A DNA stretch of 64,000 bases from Variovorax guangxiensis (GTDB lineage: Bacteria; Pseudomonadota; Gammaproteobacteria; Burkholderiales; Burkholderiaceae_C): the NCBI RefSeq assembly GCF_003952165.1, contig NZ_RXFT01000010.1, forward strand, positions 186,001 through 250,000, given 5' to 3'. The position numbers and the translations under genes are program-made. The notes under the pieces are model-generated. The model worked only from the letters and a program-made list of their open reading frames with translations, was not told where the DNA came from and searched no databases. Positions within the stretch are counted from its first letter, which is position 1; each line of letters starts with the position of its first letter. Below are positions 23,606 to 32,256 of this stretch, in pieces.

Positions 23606-25846
23606 GTGAAGCGCGATTCTTCGAGTCTCCAGACGGCGACCGCGTCCGACGCGGTCATGGTCGACTACCCGCTGTCCGCGGCAACGGCCGAGCGCACCCC
23701 GGTGATGGAGAACATGCTGGCGCGCGCCCGTGCCTTCGCCGAGCCGCTGATCGCCGACGAGAAGCTCGACACCGGCGAGAACACGCTCGCGCATGCCGAC
23801 GCCGTTGCCGCCATCGTCGCGAAGATGGGTGGCTCCGAGGCGATGCAGGCGGCGAGCTACCTGGTCTATTCGTGCCAGCACCTGAACCGGCCGCAGGAGG
23901 TGATCGCCAAGGTATTCGGCGACAACTTCGCGGCGCTGGCGGTCGAGACGACCAAGCTGGTGCGCGTGCAGGAGCAGGCCCGCTCCGCTTCGCAGGGACA
24001 TCACGCGGAAAACGCCGGCGCCCAGACGGAGAACGTGCGCAAGATGCTGCTGGCGTTCTCGCGCGACCTGCGCGTGGTGATGCTGCGGCTGGCCTCCCGG
24101 CTGCAGACCCTGCGGCATGCCGCCGCCAGCAAGCAGCCGGCGCCCGAGGGCGTGGCGCGCGAGTCGCTGCAGGTGTTCGCGCCATTGGCCAACCGGCTGG
24201 GCATCTGGCAGGTGAAGTGGGAGATCGAGGATCTCTCGTTCCGCTTCCTCGAACCCGAGACCTACAAGCTGATCGCGCGGCTGCTCGACGAGAAGCGCAT
24301 CGAGCGCGAAGGGCATGTGGAGCAGTTGCGCTCGAAGCTGGAGCGCGAGCTGCAGGCCGAGGGCGTCAAGGCCGTGGTGCAGGGGCGACCCAAGAACATC
24401 TACAGCATCGTGAAGAAGATGCGCGGCAAGTCGCTCGACTTCGCGCAGGTCTTCGACATCCTCGCGCTGCGCGTGGTGGTGCCCGATGTGAAGGACTGCT
24501 ATGCGGCGCTGGCCTGGGTGCACTCGCACTTCCAGCCCATCGACGAGGAATTCGACGACTACATCGCGCGGCCCAAGCCCAACGGATACCAGTCGCTGCA
24601 CACGGTGGTGCGCGAGCTGGTGGACGGCAAGGCGGGCAAGCCGATCGAGATCCAGATCCGTACTGAAGAAATGCACGACCACGCCGAGCATGGCGTGGCT
24701 GCGCACTGGGCGTACAAGGAAGCGGGCCACAAGGGCTACGCGGGCGTGTGGGCCAGCGGCGAGTACGACGCGAAGATCGCTGTGCTGCGGCAGCTGCTGG
24801 CCTGGGAGCGCGATCTCTCGGGTGGCCTGCAGGGGCAGGGCCTTTTCGACGACCGCATCTATGTGCTGACGCCGGACGCCGCGATCGTCGAGCTCCCGCA
24901 GGGCGCGACGCCGGTCGACTTTGCCTACACGGTGCACACCACGCTCGGCCATCGCTGCCGCGGGGCGCGTGTCGATGGCGCGATGGTGCCGCTGAATACA
25001 CCGCTGTCGAACGGGCAGACGGTGGAGATCATCGCGGCCAAGGAAGGCGGGCCTTCGCGCGACTGGCTCAATGCGGAGCTGGGCTATCTGGCCAGCCACC
25101 GTGCGCGAGCGAAGGTGCGTGCATGGTTCAACGCGCAGATCACCCACGAGACCGTGGCGCGCGGACGAGAGGCGGTCGAGAAGCTGCTGCAGCGCGAAGG
25201 CAAGACGGCCATGCGCCTCGAAGACCTGGCCTCGCAGCTCGGCTTCAAGTCGGCGGACCATCTGTTCGAAGTGGTGGGCAAGGACGAGTTCTCGCTGCGC
25301 AACATCGAGACGCTGCTGCGTCCGCCGGAACCTGCGCAGGGGCCGGACGATGGCGTGCTCATCAAGAAGGCGCGCGGCAGCGAGAAGTCGGGCAAGGGCG
25401 GTGTGCTGGTGGTGGGCGTGTCTTCGCTGATGACGCAGCTCGCCAAGTGCTGCAAGCCTGCGCCGCCCGATGCGATTCGCGGCTTCGTCACGCGAGGCCA
25501 TGGCGTCAGCGTGCATCGCAGCGATTGCAGCAACTTCCGCACGATGGCCGCGAAGGATGGCGAGCGCGTCATCGACGTGGAGTGGGGCGTCGCGAAGAAG
25601 GGCACCGATGCACCTGTATATGCGGTGGACGTGGCCGTCGAAGCGGCCGACCGCCAGGGACTGCTGCGCGACATCTCCGATGTGTTCGCGCGCGAGAAGA
25701 TGAACGTGATCGGCGTGCAGACGCAGTCGATCAAGGGCACGGCGTGGATGACGTTCACCGTGGAAATCGCCGATGCGGCGAGGCTCACGCAGGTCCTTGG
25801 ACTGGTCACTGCAGTTATTGGTGTGCGATCTGCACGTCGCCGCTGA
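23606..25846 (+). CDS. relA: RelA-type (p)ppGpp synthetase
   Basis: This is the stringent-response enzyme, 746 residues from the GTG at 23606. It has a degenerate HD hydrolase-like domain (about 50-190), in which the H-D pair and supporting acidic residues are not seen, followed by the synthetase domain (about 265-385). That domain carries EFDD before YIARPKPNGYQSLHTVV, and EFDD rather than RFKD marks the synthetase-only RelA class. TGS (DRIYVLTPDAAIVELP), a Cys-containing ribosome-binding module (LAKCCKPAPPD) and a C-terminal ACT domain follow. An ATG at 23657 (MVDYPL) is the alternative start but lacks a ribosome-binding site. The tRNA-Val promoter overlaps the relA stop. Confidence 0.93.
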   Translation: MKRDSSSLQTATASDAVMVDYPLSAATAERTPVMENMLARARAFAEPLIADEKLDTGENTLAHADAVAAIVAKMGGSEAMQAASYLVYSCQHLNRPQEVIAKVFGDNFAALAVETTKLVRVQEQARSASQGHHAENAGAQTENVRKMLLAFSRDLRVVMLRLASRLQTLRHAAASKQPAPEGVARESLQVFAPLANRLGIWQVKWEIEDLSFRFLEPETYKLIARLLDEKRIEREGHVEQLRSKLERELQAEGVKAVVQGRPKNIYSIVKKMRGKSLDFAQVFDILALRVVVPDVKDCYAALAWVHSHFQPIDEEFDDYIARPKPNGYQSLHTVVRELVDGKAGKPIEIQIRTEEMHDHAEHGVAAHWAYKEAGHKGYAGVWASGEYDAKIAVLRQLLAWERDLSGGLQGQGLFDDRIYVLTPDAAIVELPQGATPVDFAYTVHTTLGHRCRGARVDGAMVPLNTPLSNGQTVEIIAAKEGGPSRDWLNAELGYLASHRARAKVRAWFNAQITHETVARGREAVEKLLQREGKTAMRLEDLASQLGFKSADHLFEVVGKDEFSLRNIETLLRPPEPAQGPDDGVLIKKARGSEKSGKGGVLVVGVSSLMTQLAKCCKPAPPDAIRGFVTRGHGVSVHRSDCSNFRTMAAKDGERVIDVEWGVAKKGTDAPVYAVDVAVEAADRQGLLRDISDVFAREKMNVIGVQTQSIKGTAWMTFTVEIADAARLTQVLGLVTAVIGVRSARRR

Positions 25847-25871
25847 AAAACGCGATTTCTCCTGCTACAAT
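25843..25871 (+). promoter_or_regulatory. Probable sigma-70 promoter of tRNA-Val
   Basis: A -35-like CTGAAA (25843-25848) is separated by 17 bp from an extended -10, TGC-TACAAT (TACAAT at 25866-25871). The tRNA begins 23 bp downstream. The -35 overlaps the stop codon of relA. Confidence 0.6.
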
Positions 25872-25894
25872 AACTGCTTCTCGGACACATCCTT

Positions 25895-25971
25895 AGGCGC
25901 GTAGCTCAGCTGGTTAGAGCACCACCTTGACATGGTGGGGGTCGTTGGTTCGAGTCCAATCGCGCCTACCA
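25895..25971 (+). tRNA. tRNA-Val (GAC)
   Basis: This 77-nt tRNA has a seven-pair acceptor stem (AGGCGCG with CGCGCCT), a D arm beginning GCTC, an anticodon stem CCACC/GGTGG with loop TTGACAT giving anticodon GAC at 25929-25931, the T loop GGTTCGAGTCC and an encoded CCA end. Confidence 0.97.
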
Positions 25972-26139
25972 ATTTCTGTTTCGCCCGGCCAACCACCGGA
26001 TCAGTCGAACAGATCATGCACCGGGTTCTCCGGTGTGTATATCGTCCCTTGTAGTGATGCAGGCAAAAGCCTTGGCCACGTTCTTGTGCTACCTTGGTCG
26101 CTCTGCAACTACATTCCATTTTTCTTGATAAGCGATCCG

Positions 26140-26508
26140 ATGAATACGCGATCAACACTGGTTGATCGGGCTCATGCCGACAAGCGCCTGGCCGCATTGC
26201 TCAAGCAGGCTCCCATCGAGTTTGCGCGTGCTGTCTACGGCATCAACGATTACGCGAGCGGGCGCACCGACACCATGGCTGCGCGCGAAGTGGTGCGCGC
26301 CCAGCGCCAGGGCATGCCTTTGACCGAAGAGCGTGCCGAGCAGCGTGCTCGCGCCTATCTGCCGACCGTCGGGCAGGAGCACTGCCCGCGTTGCTGGGTG
26401 GTCTACGGTCACAAGACGCCATTGCGATTTCGCGAGGCCGACGAAGAGCGGCCGGAGGTGGCGGCCTGCCATATCTGCGGCGCGGAGTACGCGACATCGT
26501 CGGATTGA
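26140..26508 (+). CDS. Hypothetical protein with zinc-ribbon-like cysteines
   Basis: This 122-residue soluble protein has a helical, charged N-terminal two-thirds (ADKRLAALLKQAPIEFARAVYG). Its C-terminal part has paired cysteines CPRC and CHIC about 35 residues apart, which could bind one zinc. The start MNTRSTLVD was chosen because the in-frame extension upstream runs back into tRNA-Val. I do not recognise the family. It lies between tRNA-Val and phaR with 101 bp before the latter. Confidence 0.65.
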   Translation: MNTRSTLVDRAHADKRLAALLKQAPIEFARAVYGINDYASGRTDTMAAREVVRAQRQGMPLTEERAEQRARAYLPTVGQEHCPRCWVVYGHKTPLRFREADEERPEVAACHICGAEYATSSD

Positions 26509-26597
26509 GGAAAGTGCCCGTTCCGGTCAGGGTAAACCTTGTCGCGGCGCAGCAAAACCGCTCCCTAGAATCGTCCGACGACATGGGCGTCCATGTG

Positions 26598-26603
26598 AAG
26601 GAG
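26598..26603 (+). promoter_or_regulatory. Ribosome-binding site fixing the phaR GTG start
   Basis: AAGGAG is 6 nt upstream of the GTG at 26610. This makes GTG the preferred start over the earlier in-frame ATG. Confidence 0.75.
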
Positions 26604-26609
26604 TCCGCA

Positions 26610-27143
26610 GTGCAGAGCAAGAAGTCCGGGGTCAAGCCGGTACAGCGTGTGATCAAGAAGTACCCGAACCGAAGGCTCTACGACACCGAGACATCCGCGT
26701 ACATCACGCTGACCGAGGTGAAGCAGCTGGTCATCCAGAACGCCCAGTTCGTGGTGCGCGATGCCAAGACCGGTGACGACCTCACGCGCAGCATCCTGCT
26801 GCAGATCATCCTTGAAGAGGAGGCGGGTGGCGCGCCGATGTTCACCGAACAGGTGCTGGCCAACATCATCCGTTTCTACGGGCAGGCGATGCAGGGCTAC
26901 ATGGGGCCATATCTCGAGAAGAACATCCAGGCCATGACCGAGGTGCAGGCGCAGCTCGCCGAAAAGGCCGAAGGCCTGACGCCCGAGATGTGGGCTCGCT
27001 TCATGACCATGCAGTCGCCGATGCTGCAGGGGCTGATGGGCAGCTACGTCGAGCAATCGAAGAACGTCTTCCTGCAGATGCAGGAGCAGATGCAGAAGAA
27101 CACCGAGCAGGTGCTGGGGGCCTTTGGCATCAAGCGTTCCTGA
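26610..27143 (+). CDS. phaR: Polyhydroxyalkanoate synthesis repressor
   Basis: PhaR (177 residues) binds DNA upstream of phasin and PHA genes and also binds PHB granules, so that granule formation relieves repression. The family start VIKKYPNRRLYDTETSAYITL is the PHB/PHA accumulation regulator DNA-binding domain. It is followed by the accumulation domain (DDLTRSILLQIILEEE, MFTEQVLANIIRFYG) and a Gln/Met-rich helical tail. The GTG at 26610 was chosen because AAGGAG stands 6 nt upstream; an in-frame ATG at 26583 lacks such a site. PHA synthase genes are not in the window. Confidence 0.93.
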   Translation: MQSKKSGVKPVQRVIKKYPNRRLYDTETSAYITLTEVKQLVIQNAQFVVRDAKTGDDLTRSILLQIILEEEAGGAPMFTEQVLANIIRFYGQAMQGYMGPYLEKNIQAMTEVQAQLAEKAEGLTPEMWARFMTMQSPMLQGLMGSYVEQSKNVFLQMQEQMQKNTEQVLGAFGIKRS

Positions 27144-27209
27144 TCTGAAGCGGGTGCCCGCAAGCGGTGGTTGCCCCGCCGTCTCCGATAGCTGGGACAA
27201 TAGAGGCAT

Positions 27210-28616
27210 ATGAGCGAAGTTGCCTCCCCCGAACGTACGGCCACGTCGACCGCCCCCAAGGTCGGTTTCGTGAGCCTGGGCTGCCCCAAGGCCCTTACCG
27301 ATTCCGAATTGATCCTGACCCAGCTGAGCGCCGAGGGTTATCAGACCGCAAAGACCTTCGAAGGCGCCGATCTGGTGATCGTCAACACCTGCGGCTTCAT
27401 CGACGATGCCGTGAAGGAAAGTCTGGACACCATCGGCGAAGCCCTGGCTGAGAACGGCCGCGTGATCGTCACCGGTTGTCTTGGTGCCAAGACCGGCGAC
27501 CAGGGCGGGAACCTGGTGCGCCAGATGCACCCGAGCGTGCTGGCCGTGACCGGCCCGCATGCCACGCAGGAGGTGATGGATGCGGTGCATGCCAATCTGC
27601 CGAAGCCGCACGACCCATTCATCGATCTCGTGCCCAACACATTCGGCGTCGCGGGTCTCAAGCTGACGCCGCGCCACTATGCCTATCTGAAGATCAGCGA
27701 GGGCTGCAACCATCGCTGCACCTTCTGCATCATTCCCTCGATGCGCGGCGACCTCGTGTCACGGCCGGTCGGCGATGTGCTGAGCGAGGCCAAGGCCCTG
27801 TTCGAAGGTGGCGTGAAGGAGCTGCTGGTGATCAGCCAGGACACCTCGGCCTATGGAGTCGACGTGAAGTACCGCACCGGTTTCTGGGACGGCAAGCCGG
27901 TCAAGACGCGCATGCTCGAACTGGTGCGCACGCTGGGTGAAATCGCCGAGCCGTATGGCGCGTGGGTTCGCCTGCACTACGTGTACCCGTACCCGAGCGT
28001 GGACGAGATCATTCCGCTGATGGCGAGCGGGCAGGTGCTGCCGTATCTCGATGTGCCTTTGCAGCACAGCCACCCGGATGTACTGAAACGCATGAAGCGC
28101 CCGGCCAGCGGCGAGAAGAACCTGGAGCGGCTGGCGCGTTGGCGCGAGGTGTGTCCCGAGCTCGTGATCCGCAGCACCTTCATCGCGGGCTTCCCTGGCG
28201 AGACGGAGCAGGAGTTCGAGCATCTGCTCGACTTCATCCGCGAGGCCGAGATCGATCGCGCCGGCTGCTTTGCCTACAGCCCGGTCGAAGGCGCCACCGC
28301 CAACGACATTCCCGGCATGCTGCCCGAGGCGGAGCGCGAGGCGCGCCGTGCGCGCTTCATGGAAGTGGCGGAGGCTGTGTCGATCGCCAAGCTGCAAAGG
28401 CGCATCGGCTCGACGATGCAGGTGCTGGTCGATTCGGCGCCCGCCATGGGCCGCAAGGGCGGAGTGGGGCGCACGTACGCAGATGCGCCGGAGATCGACG
28501 GCACGGTCCGTCTGCTGCCGCCCGAGAAGATCAGTAAGACGCTGAAGGTAGGTGAGTTCACCCGCGCGCGCATCGTGGGGGCAGAGGGCCACGATCTGAT
28601 CGCGCTGCCCGTTTGA
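27210..28616 (+). CDS. rimO: Ribosomal protein S12 methylthiotransferase
   Basis: RimO (468 residues) adds a methylthio group to an aspartate of ribosomal protein S12. The N-terminal UPF0004 domain has the three cysteines of the auxiliary cluster (SLGCPKA, NTCGF, TGCLG). The radical-SAM CxxxCxxC motif is CNHRCTFC, and a TRAM domain closes the protein (MQVLVDSAPAM ... FTRARIVGAEGHDLIAL). Length and order fit RimO rather than MiaB. The gene faces the tRNA-Leu unit; the hairpin after its stop can also stop plus-strand transcription. Confidence 0.96.
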   Translation: MSEVASPERTATSTAPKVGFVSLGCPKALTDSELILTQLSAEGYQTAKTFEGADLVIVNTCGFIDDAVKESLDTIGEALAENGRVIVTGCLGAKTGDQGGNLVRQMHPSVLAVTGPHATQEVMDAVHANLPKPHDPFIDLVPNTFGVAGLKLTPRHYAYLKISEGCNHRCTFCIIPSMRGDLVSRPVGDVLSEAKALFEGGVKELLVISQDTSAYGVDVKYRTGFWDGKPVKTRMLELVRTLGEIAEPYGAWVRLHYVYPYPSVDEIIPLMASGQVLPYLDVPLQHSHPDVLKRMKRPASGEKNLERLARWREVCPELVIRSTFIAGFPGETEQEFEHLLDFIREAEIDRAGCFAYSPVEGATANDIPGMLPEAEREARRARFMEVAEAVSIAKLQRRIGSTMQVLVDSAPAMGRKGGVGRTYADAPEIDGTVRLLPPEKISKTLKVGEFTRARIVGAEGHDLIALPV

Positions 28617-28636
28617 TGCGGATCCGATCGACCATG

Positions 28637-28663
28637 AAAAAAGCCACCGGAGACCGGTGGCTT
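28637..28663 (-). terminator. Terminator of the first tRNA-Leu
   Basis: A 10-bp perfect stem (AAGCCACCGG with CCGGTGGCTT, loop AGA) is followed on the minus strand by six T. It lies 35 bases after the tRNA 3' end. On the plus strand it sits just after rimO and may also stop that transcript, though the T-tract there is poor. Confidence 0.88.
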
Positions 28664-28697
28664 GTTTCGGATGACCTGGCGGGGGTCAATTTGGATC

Positions 28698-28782
<85 letters not shown>

Positions 28783-28810
28783 TTTCTCTGCTTTTCAGCA
28801 AAGACTGCGA

Positions 28811-28816
28811 GTATAC
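28811..28816 (-). promoter_or_regulatory. -10 element of tRNA-Leu copy 1
   Basis: TATACT on the minus strand lies 28 bases upstream of the tRNA 5' end. The -35 region is weak (TCAGGC at 17 bp spacing). Confidence 0.45.
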
Positions 28817-28930
28817 ACAATTTGCCGCGGCGGCCTGAAAAAAACGGGTCGCGCGCAAAAAATTTGGCACTGGTCCGGCTCTTGCCTGTCCGGTTGCGCC
28901 GACCGTTCGATGCGGATTCGATCGGCAATG

Positions 28931-28957
28931 AAAAAAGCCACCGGAGACCGGTGGCTT
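28931..28957 (-). terminator. Terminator of the second tRNA-Leu
   Basis: The same 10-bp stem and AGA loop as the copy at 28637-28663, followed on the minus strand by TTTTTT. It separates the two tRNA genes, so each is probably transcribed on its own. Confidence 0.88.
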
Positions 28958-28991
28958 GAATCGAATGACCTGGTAAAGGTCTGTTTAAACT

Positions 28992-29076
<85 letters not shown>

Positions 29077-29078
29077 CC

Positions 29079-29102
29079 ACGTAGTTGCAGAAGCAACTAC
29101 GT
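29079..29102. other. Hairpin between tRNA-Leu and rnr
   Basis: A perfect 10-bp stem (ACGTAGTTGC with GCAACTACGT, tetraloop AGAA) begins two bases upstream of the tRNA 5' end. On the plus strand it precedes rnr and ends in GTTTTG. It may be part of the tRNA precursor leader, or block read-through into rnr. Confidence 0.55.
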
Positions 29103-29103
29103 T

Positions 29104-31428
29104 TTGAATTTCAGGAAAGAAGGAGATCATATCAAAAATAACGTCACTTCCAGCGGACTGCTGGATGAAATCGAAGGAACTGTCCAAGGACATCGCGACG
29201 GGCACGGCTTCGTGCAGCGCGACGATGGCGAAGCAGACATCTATCTGCCCCCGAATGAAATGCGTGCGGTGCTTCACAAGGACCGCGTCAAGGCGCGCAT
29301 CGTGCGCCAGGACCGCCGTGGCCGCCCCGAAGGGCGCGTGGTGGAGATCGTCGAGCGTCCTGAGCAGCCCATCATCGGCCGCCTGCTGCACGAAGGCGGC
29401 ATCTGGCTCGTTGCACCGGAAGACAAGCGCTACGGCCAGGACGTCCTGATTCCCAAGGGAGCCACCGGCCCCGCGAAGGTGGGTCAGGTCGTCGTCGTGC
29501 AGCTCACCGAGCCGCCGGCCCTGTTCGGCCAGCCCGTGGGCCGTGTGAAAGAGGTGCTGGGCGAGATCGACGACCCCGGCATGGAGATCGAGATCGCCGT
29601 GCGCAAGTACGGCGTGCCGCATGAGTTTTCCGCGGAGTGCCTGGCCGCGTCCAAGGCGCTGCCCGAGAAGGTCCGCCCCGCCGACAAGAAAGGCCGAGTC
29701 GACCTCACCGACATCCCGCTCGTCACCATCGACGGCGAAGACGCGCGCGACTTCGACGATGCCGTCTACTGCGAGCCCGCGAAGGTGGGCCGCGGCAAGG
29801 GCTGGCGCCTGCTGGTGGCCATTGCCGACGTCAGCGCCTATGTGCAGACCGGCTCGCCCATCGACATCGACGCCTACGACCGCGCCACCAGCGTCTACTT
29901 CCCGCGCCGCGTGATTCCGATGCTGCCGGAGAAGCTCTCGAACGGCCTGTGCTCGCTCAACCCCGAGGTCGAGCGCCTGTGCATGGTGTGCGACATGCTG
30001 GTCGCCGCCGACGGCGAGATCTACGCCTACCAGTTCTATCCGGCCGTGATGTTCAGCCACGCGCGCTTCACGTACACCGAGGTGGCGGCCATCCTCGGCA
30101 ACACGCGCGGGCCCGAGGCCGCGAAGCGCAAGGACCGTGTCAAGGACCTGCTGAACCTCGCCGACGTATACAAGGCATTGCTCAAACAGCGCGGCAAGCG
30201 CGGCGCCGTCGACTTCGAGACCACCGAGACGCAGATCATCTGCGACGACGCAGGCCGCATCGAAAAGATCGTGCCGCGCACGCGCAACGAGGCACACCGC
30301 CTGATCGAAGAAGCGATGCTCGCCGCCAACGTCTGCAGCGCCGACTTCATCGCCGAGGGCAAGCACCCGGGCCTGTACCGCGTGCACGAAGGCCCCACGC
30401 CCGAAAAGAAGGAGATTCTGCGCGGCTACCTGAAGGCCATGGGTGTCGGCCTGAGCATCACCGACGACCCCAGGCCCGGTGAATTCCAGGCGATCGCCGA
30501 GGCCACCAAGGACCGCCCCGACGCACAGCAGATCCACACCATGCTGCTGCGCTCGATGCAGCAGGCGATCTACACGCCGATCAACAGCGGCCACTTCGGC
30601 CTGGCCTACGAGGCCTACACGCACTTCACCAGTCCTATCCGGCGCTATCCGGACCTGCTGGTGCACCGCGTGATCAAGGCGATTCTCGGCAAGACGCGCT
30701 ACCAGCTGCCGATGCTGCCCACCCCCGGTGAGGCGCATGCCAAGCTGGCCAAGCGACTCGCCTCGCGCGTGAAGGCGCCCACGGCGAAGCCGCAGAAGGC
30801 CACCGTCGCGCCCAGCAAGGAAGTCATGGCGTGGGAGGCCGCGGGCCTGCACTGCAGCGCCAACGAGCGCCGCGCCGACGAAGCCAGCCGCGACGTCGAG
30901 GCCTGGCTCAAGTGCAAGTACATGCGCGAGCATCTCGGCGAGGAATACGGCGGCGTGGTCACCGCGGCCACCACCTTCGGCATCTTTGTCACGCTCGATG
31001 CGATGTACGTCGAGGGCCTGGTGCACATCACCGAGCTCGGCGGCGAGTACTTCAAGTTCGACGAGATGCGCCAGGAGCTGCGCGGCGAACGCACCGGCAT
31101 CCGCTATGCCATCGGCACGCGAGTGCGGGTGCAGGTGAGCCGCGTCGACCTGGACGGCCGCAAGATCGACTTCCGCCTCGTGCGCGAAGGCGAGGAGCTG
31201 ACGACGCGGGCCATGAAGGACAAGGGTGCGGCATCATCGGGCGTGCCCTTGAAGGCCTCGGCCAAGCGCAGCACGCGCAACAAGGCGGAAGCCGGCAAGG
31301 CCGAGCCGCGTGGCGAGCGGCCCACCTCGGCCACGGCCGGGGCGCAGTCGGCGATGCAGGCCTTCAAGTCGGCGGTGAAGAAAGCCGCCAGCAAGATGAA
31401 GGGCAAGGGGCGCAAGCCGCGCCGCTGA
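29104..31428 (+). CDS. rnr: Ribonuclease R
   Basis: RNase R is a 3'-5' exoribonuclease that degrades structured RNA. Cold-shock-type RNA-binding domains at the N terminus (GTVQGHRDGHGFVQRDD, GRLLHEGGIWLVAPED) precede the RNB catalytic domain (TIDGEDARDFDDAVYCE with the metal-binding aspartates, and HFTSPIRRYPDLLVHR). An S1 domain (GGVVTAATTFGIFVTLD) and a Lys/Arg-rich tail follow. The helix-turn-helix at the start of E. coli RNase R is absent. The start given is an in-frame TTG without a ribosome-binding site. A strong AAGGAG at 29120-29125 points instead to the AUC codon at 29131 (reading I/M-KNNVTSS), giving 765 residues. The first clear domain begins after either start. Confidence 0.93.
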   Translation: MNFRKEGDHIKNNVTSSGLLDEIEGTVQGHRDGHGFVQRDDGEADIYLPPNEMRAVLHKDRVKARIVRQDRRGRPEGRVVEIVERPEQPIIGRLLHEGGIWLVAPEDKRYGQDVLIPKGATGPAKVGQVVVVQLTEPPALFGQPVGRVKEVLGEIDDPGMEIEIAVRKYGVPHEFSAECLAASKALPEKVRPADKKGRVDLTDIPLVTIDGEDARDFDDAVYCEPAKVGRGKGWRLLVAIADVSAYVQTGSPIDIDAYDRATSVYFPRRVIPMLPEKLSNGLCSLNPEVERLCMVCDMLVAADGEIYAYQFYPAVMFSHARFTYTEVAAILGNTRGPEAAKRKDRVKDLLNLADVYKALLKQRGKRGAVDFETTETQIICDDAGRIEKIVPRTRNEAHRLIEEAMLAANVCSADFIAEGKHPGLYRVHEGPTPEKKEILRGYLKAMGVGLSITDDPRPGEFQAIAEATKDRPDAQQIHTMLLRSMQQAIYTPINSGHFGLAYEAYTHFTSPIRRYPDLLVHRVIKAILGKTRYQLPMLPTPGEAHAKLAKRLASRVKAPTAKPQKATVAPSKEVMAWEAAGLHCSANERRADEASRDVEAWLKCKYMREHLGEEYGGVVTAATTFGIFVTLDAMYVEGLVHITELGGEYFKFDEMRQELRGERTGIRYAIGTRVRVQVSRVDLDGRKIDFRLVREGEELTTRAMKDKGAASSGVPLKASAKRSTRNKAEAGKAEPRGERPTSATAGAQSAMQAFKSAVKKAASKMKGKGRKPRR
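29120..29125 (+). promoter_or_regulatory. Strong ribosome-binding site ahead of an AUC codon in rnr
   Basis: AAGGAG ends 5 nt before ATC at 29131, which is in frame with rnr. No ATG, GTG or TTG follows at a suitable distance. Confidence 0.6.
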
Positions 31429-31485
31429 CCGGGCCTCACGCCATCGAACGAACCATCGACAACCGAAAAGAAAGAGACAGACAGC

Positions 31486-32250
31486 ATGAGCGCTGAAGAC
31501 AACAAGGGCCGTATCGCCATCGTCACGGGTGCCGGCTCCGGCATCGGCCGCGCCGCCGCGCTGGCGCTGCTGGGCGACGGCTGGAGCGTGGCGCTGGCGG
31601 GCCGCCGCCTGGAGCCGCTGGAGCAGGTGGCGGAAGAGTCGGGCGCCGGCGCGCGCGCCTTCGCGGTGCCTACCGACGTATCGAACGCGGCCTCGGTGCA
31701 GGCCCTGTTCGCTGCCACCGTCGAGCGTTTCGGCCGCGTCGACCTGCTGTTCAACAACGCCGGCGTCGGCAACCCGCCGGGTCCGTTCGAGGACTGGACG
31801 CCCGAGCAGTGGCAGGGTGTGGTCGACATCAACCTGACTGGCATGTTCTTCTGCATCCAGCAGGCCTTCCGCACGATGAAGGCGCAGAAGCCGATGGGCG
31901 GGCGCATCATCAACAACGGCTCCATCTCGGCCACGGCGCCGCGTCCGAACTCGGCTGCGTACACCGCGACGAAGCACGCGGTCGAGGGACTCACCAAGAC
32001 GGCGTCCCTCGATGGCCGCAAGTACGACATCGCCGTGGGGCAGGTGGACGTGGGCAACGCCATGACCGAGCTGGCCGCGCGCATGGCCAAGGGCGTGCCG
32101 CAGGCCAATGGCGAACTGGCCATCGAGCCGCTGATCGACGTGAAGATCGTCGGCCAGTCGGTGCTCTACATGGCGAACCTGCCGCTGGAAGCCAACGTGC
32201 TGTTCCACACCATCATGGCGACGAAGATGCCCTTCGTCGGGCGCGGCTAG
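31486..32250 (+). CDS. SDR-family oxidoreductase
   Basis: This short-chain dehydrogenase of 254 residues has cofactor motif TGAGSGIGRAAA, structural motif NNAGVG, the catalytic serine in NNGSISA, and YTATKHA with the Tyr and Lys. The substrate is unknown. A ribosome-binding site (AAAGAGA) precedes the ATG. It starts 57 bp after rnr on the same strand, with no terminator between them, so co-transcription is possible. Confidence 0.9.
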   Translation: MSAEDNKGRIAIVTGAGSGIGRAAALALLGDGWSVALAGRRLEPLEQVAEESGAGARAFAVPTDVSNAASVQALFAATVERFGRVDLLFNNAGVGNPPGPFEDWTPEQWQGVVDINLTGMFFCIQQAFRTMKAQKPMGGRIINNGSISATAPRPNSAAYTATKHAVEGLTKTASLDGRKYDIAVGQVDVGNAMTELAARMAKGVPQANGELAIEPLIDVKIVGQSVLYMANLPLEANVLFHTIMATKMPFVGRG

Positions 32251-32256
32251 AGCCTT

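Noticed and set aside
26019..26035. Terminator after tRNA-Val
   Set aside because: A 6-bp stem (CACCGG/CCGGTG) is present but weak and without a T-tract, so I did not call it.
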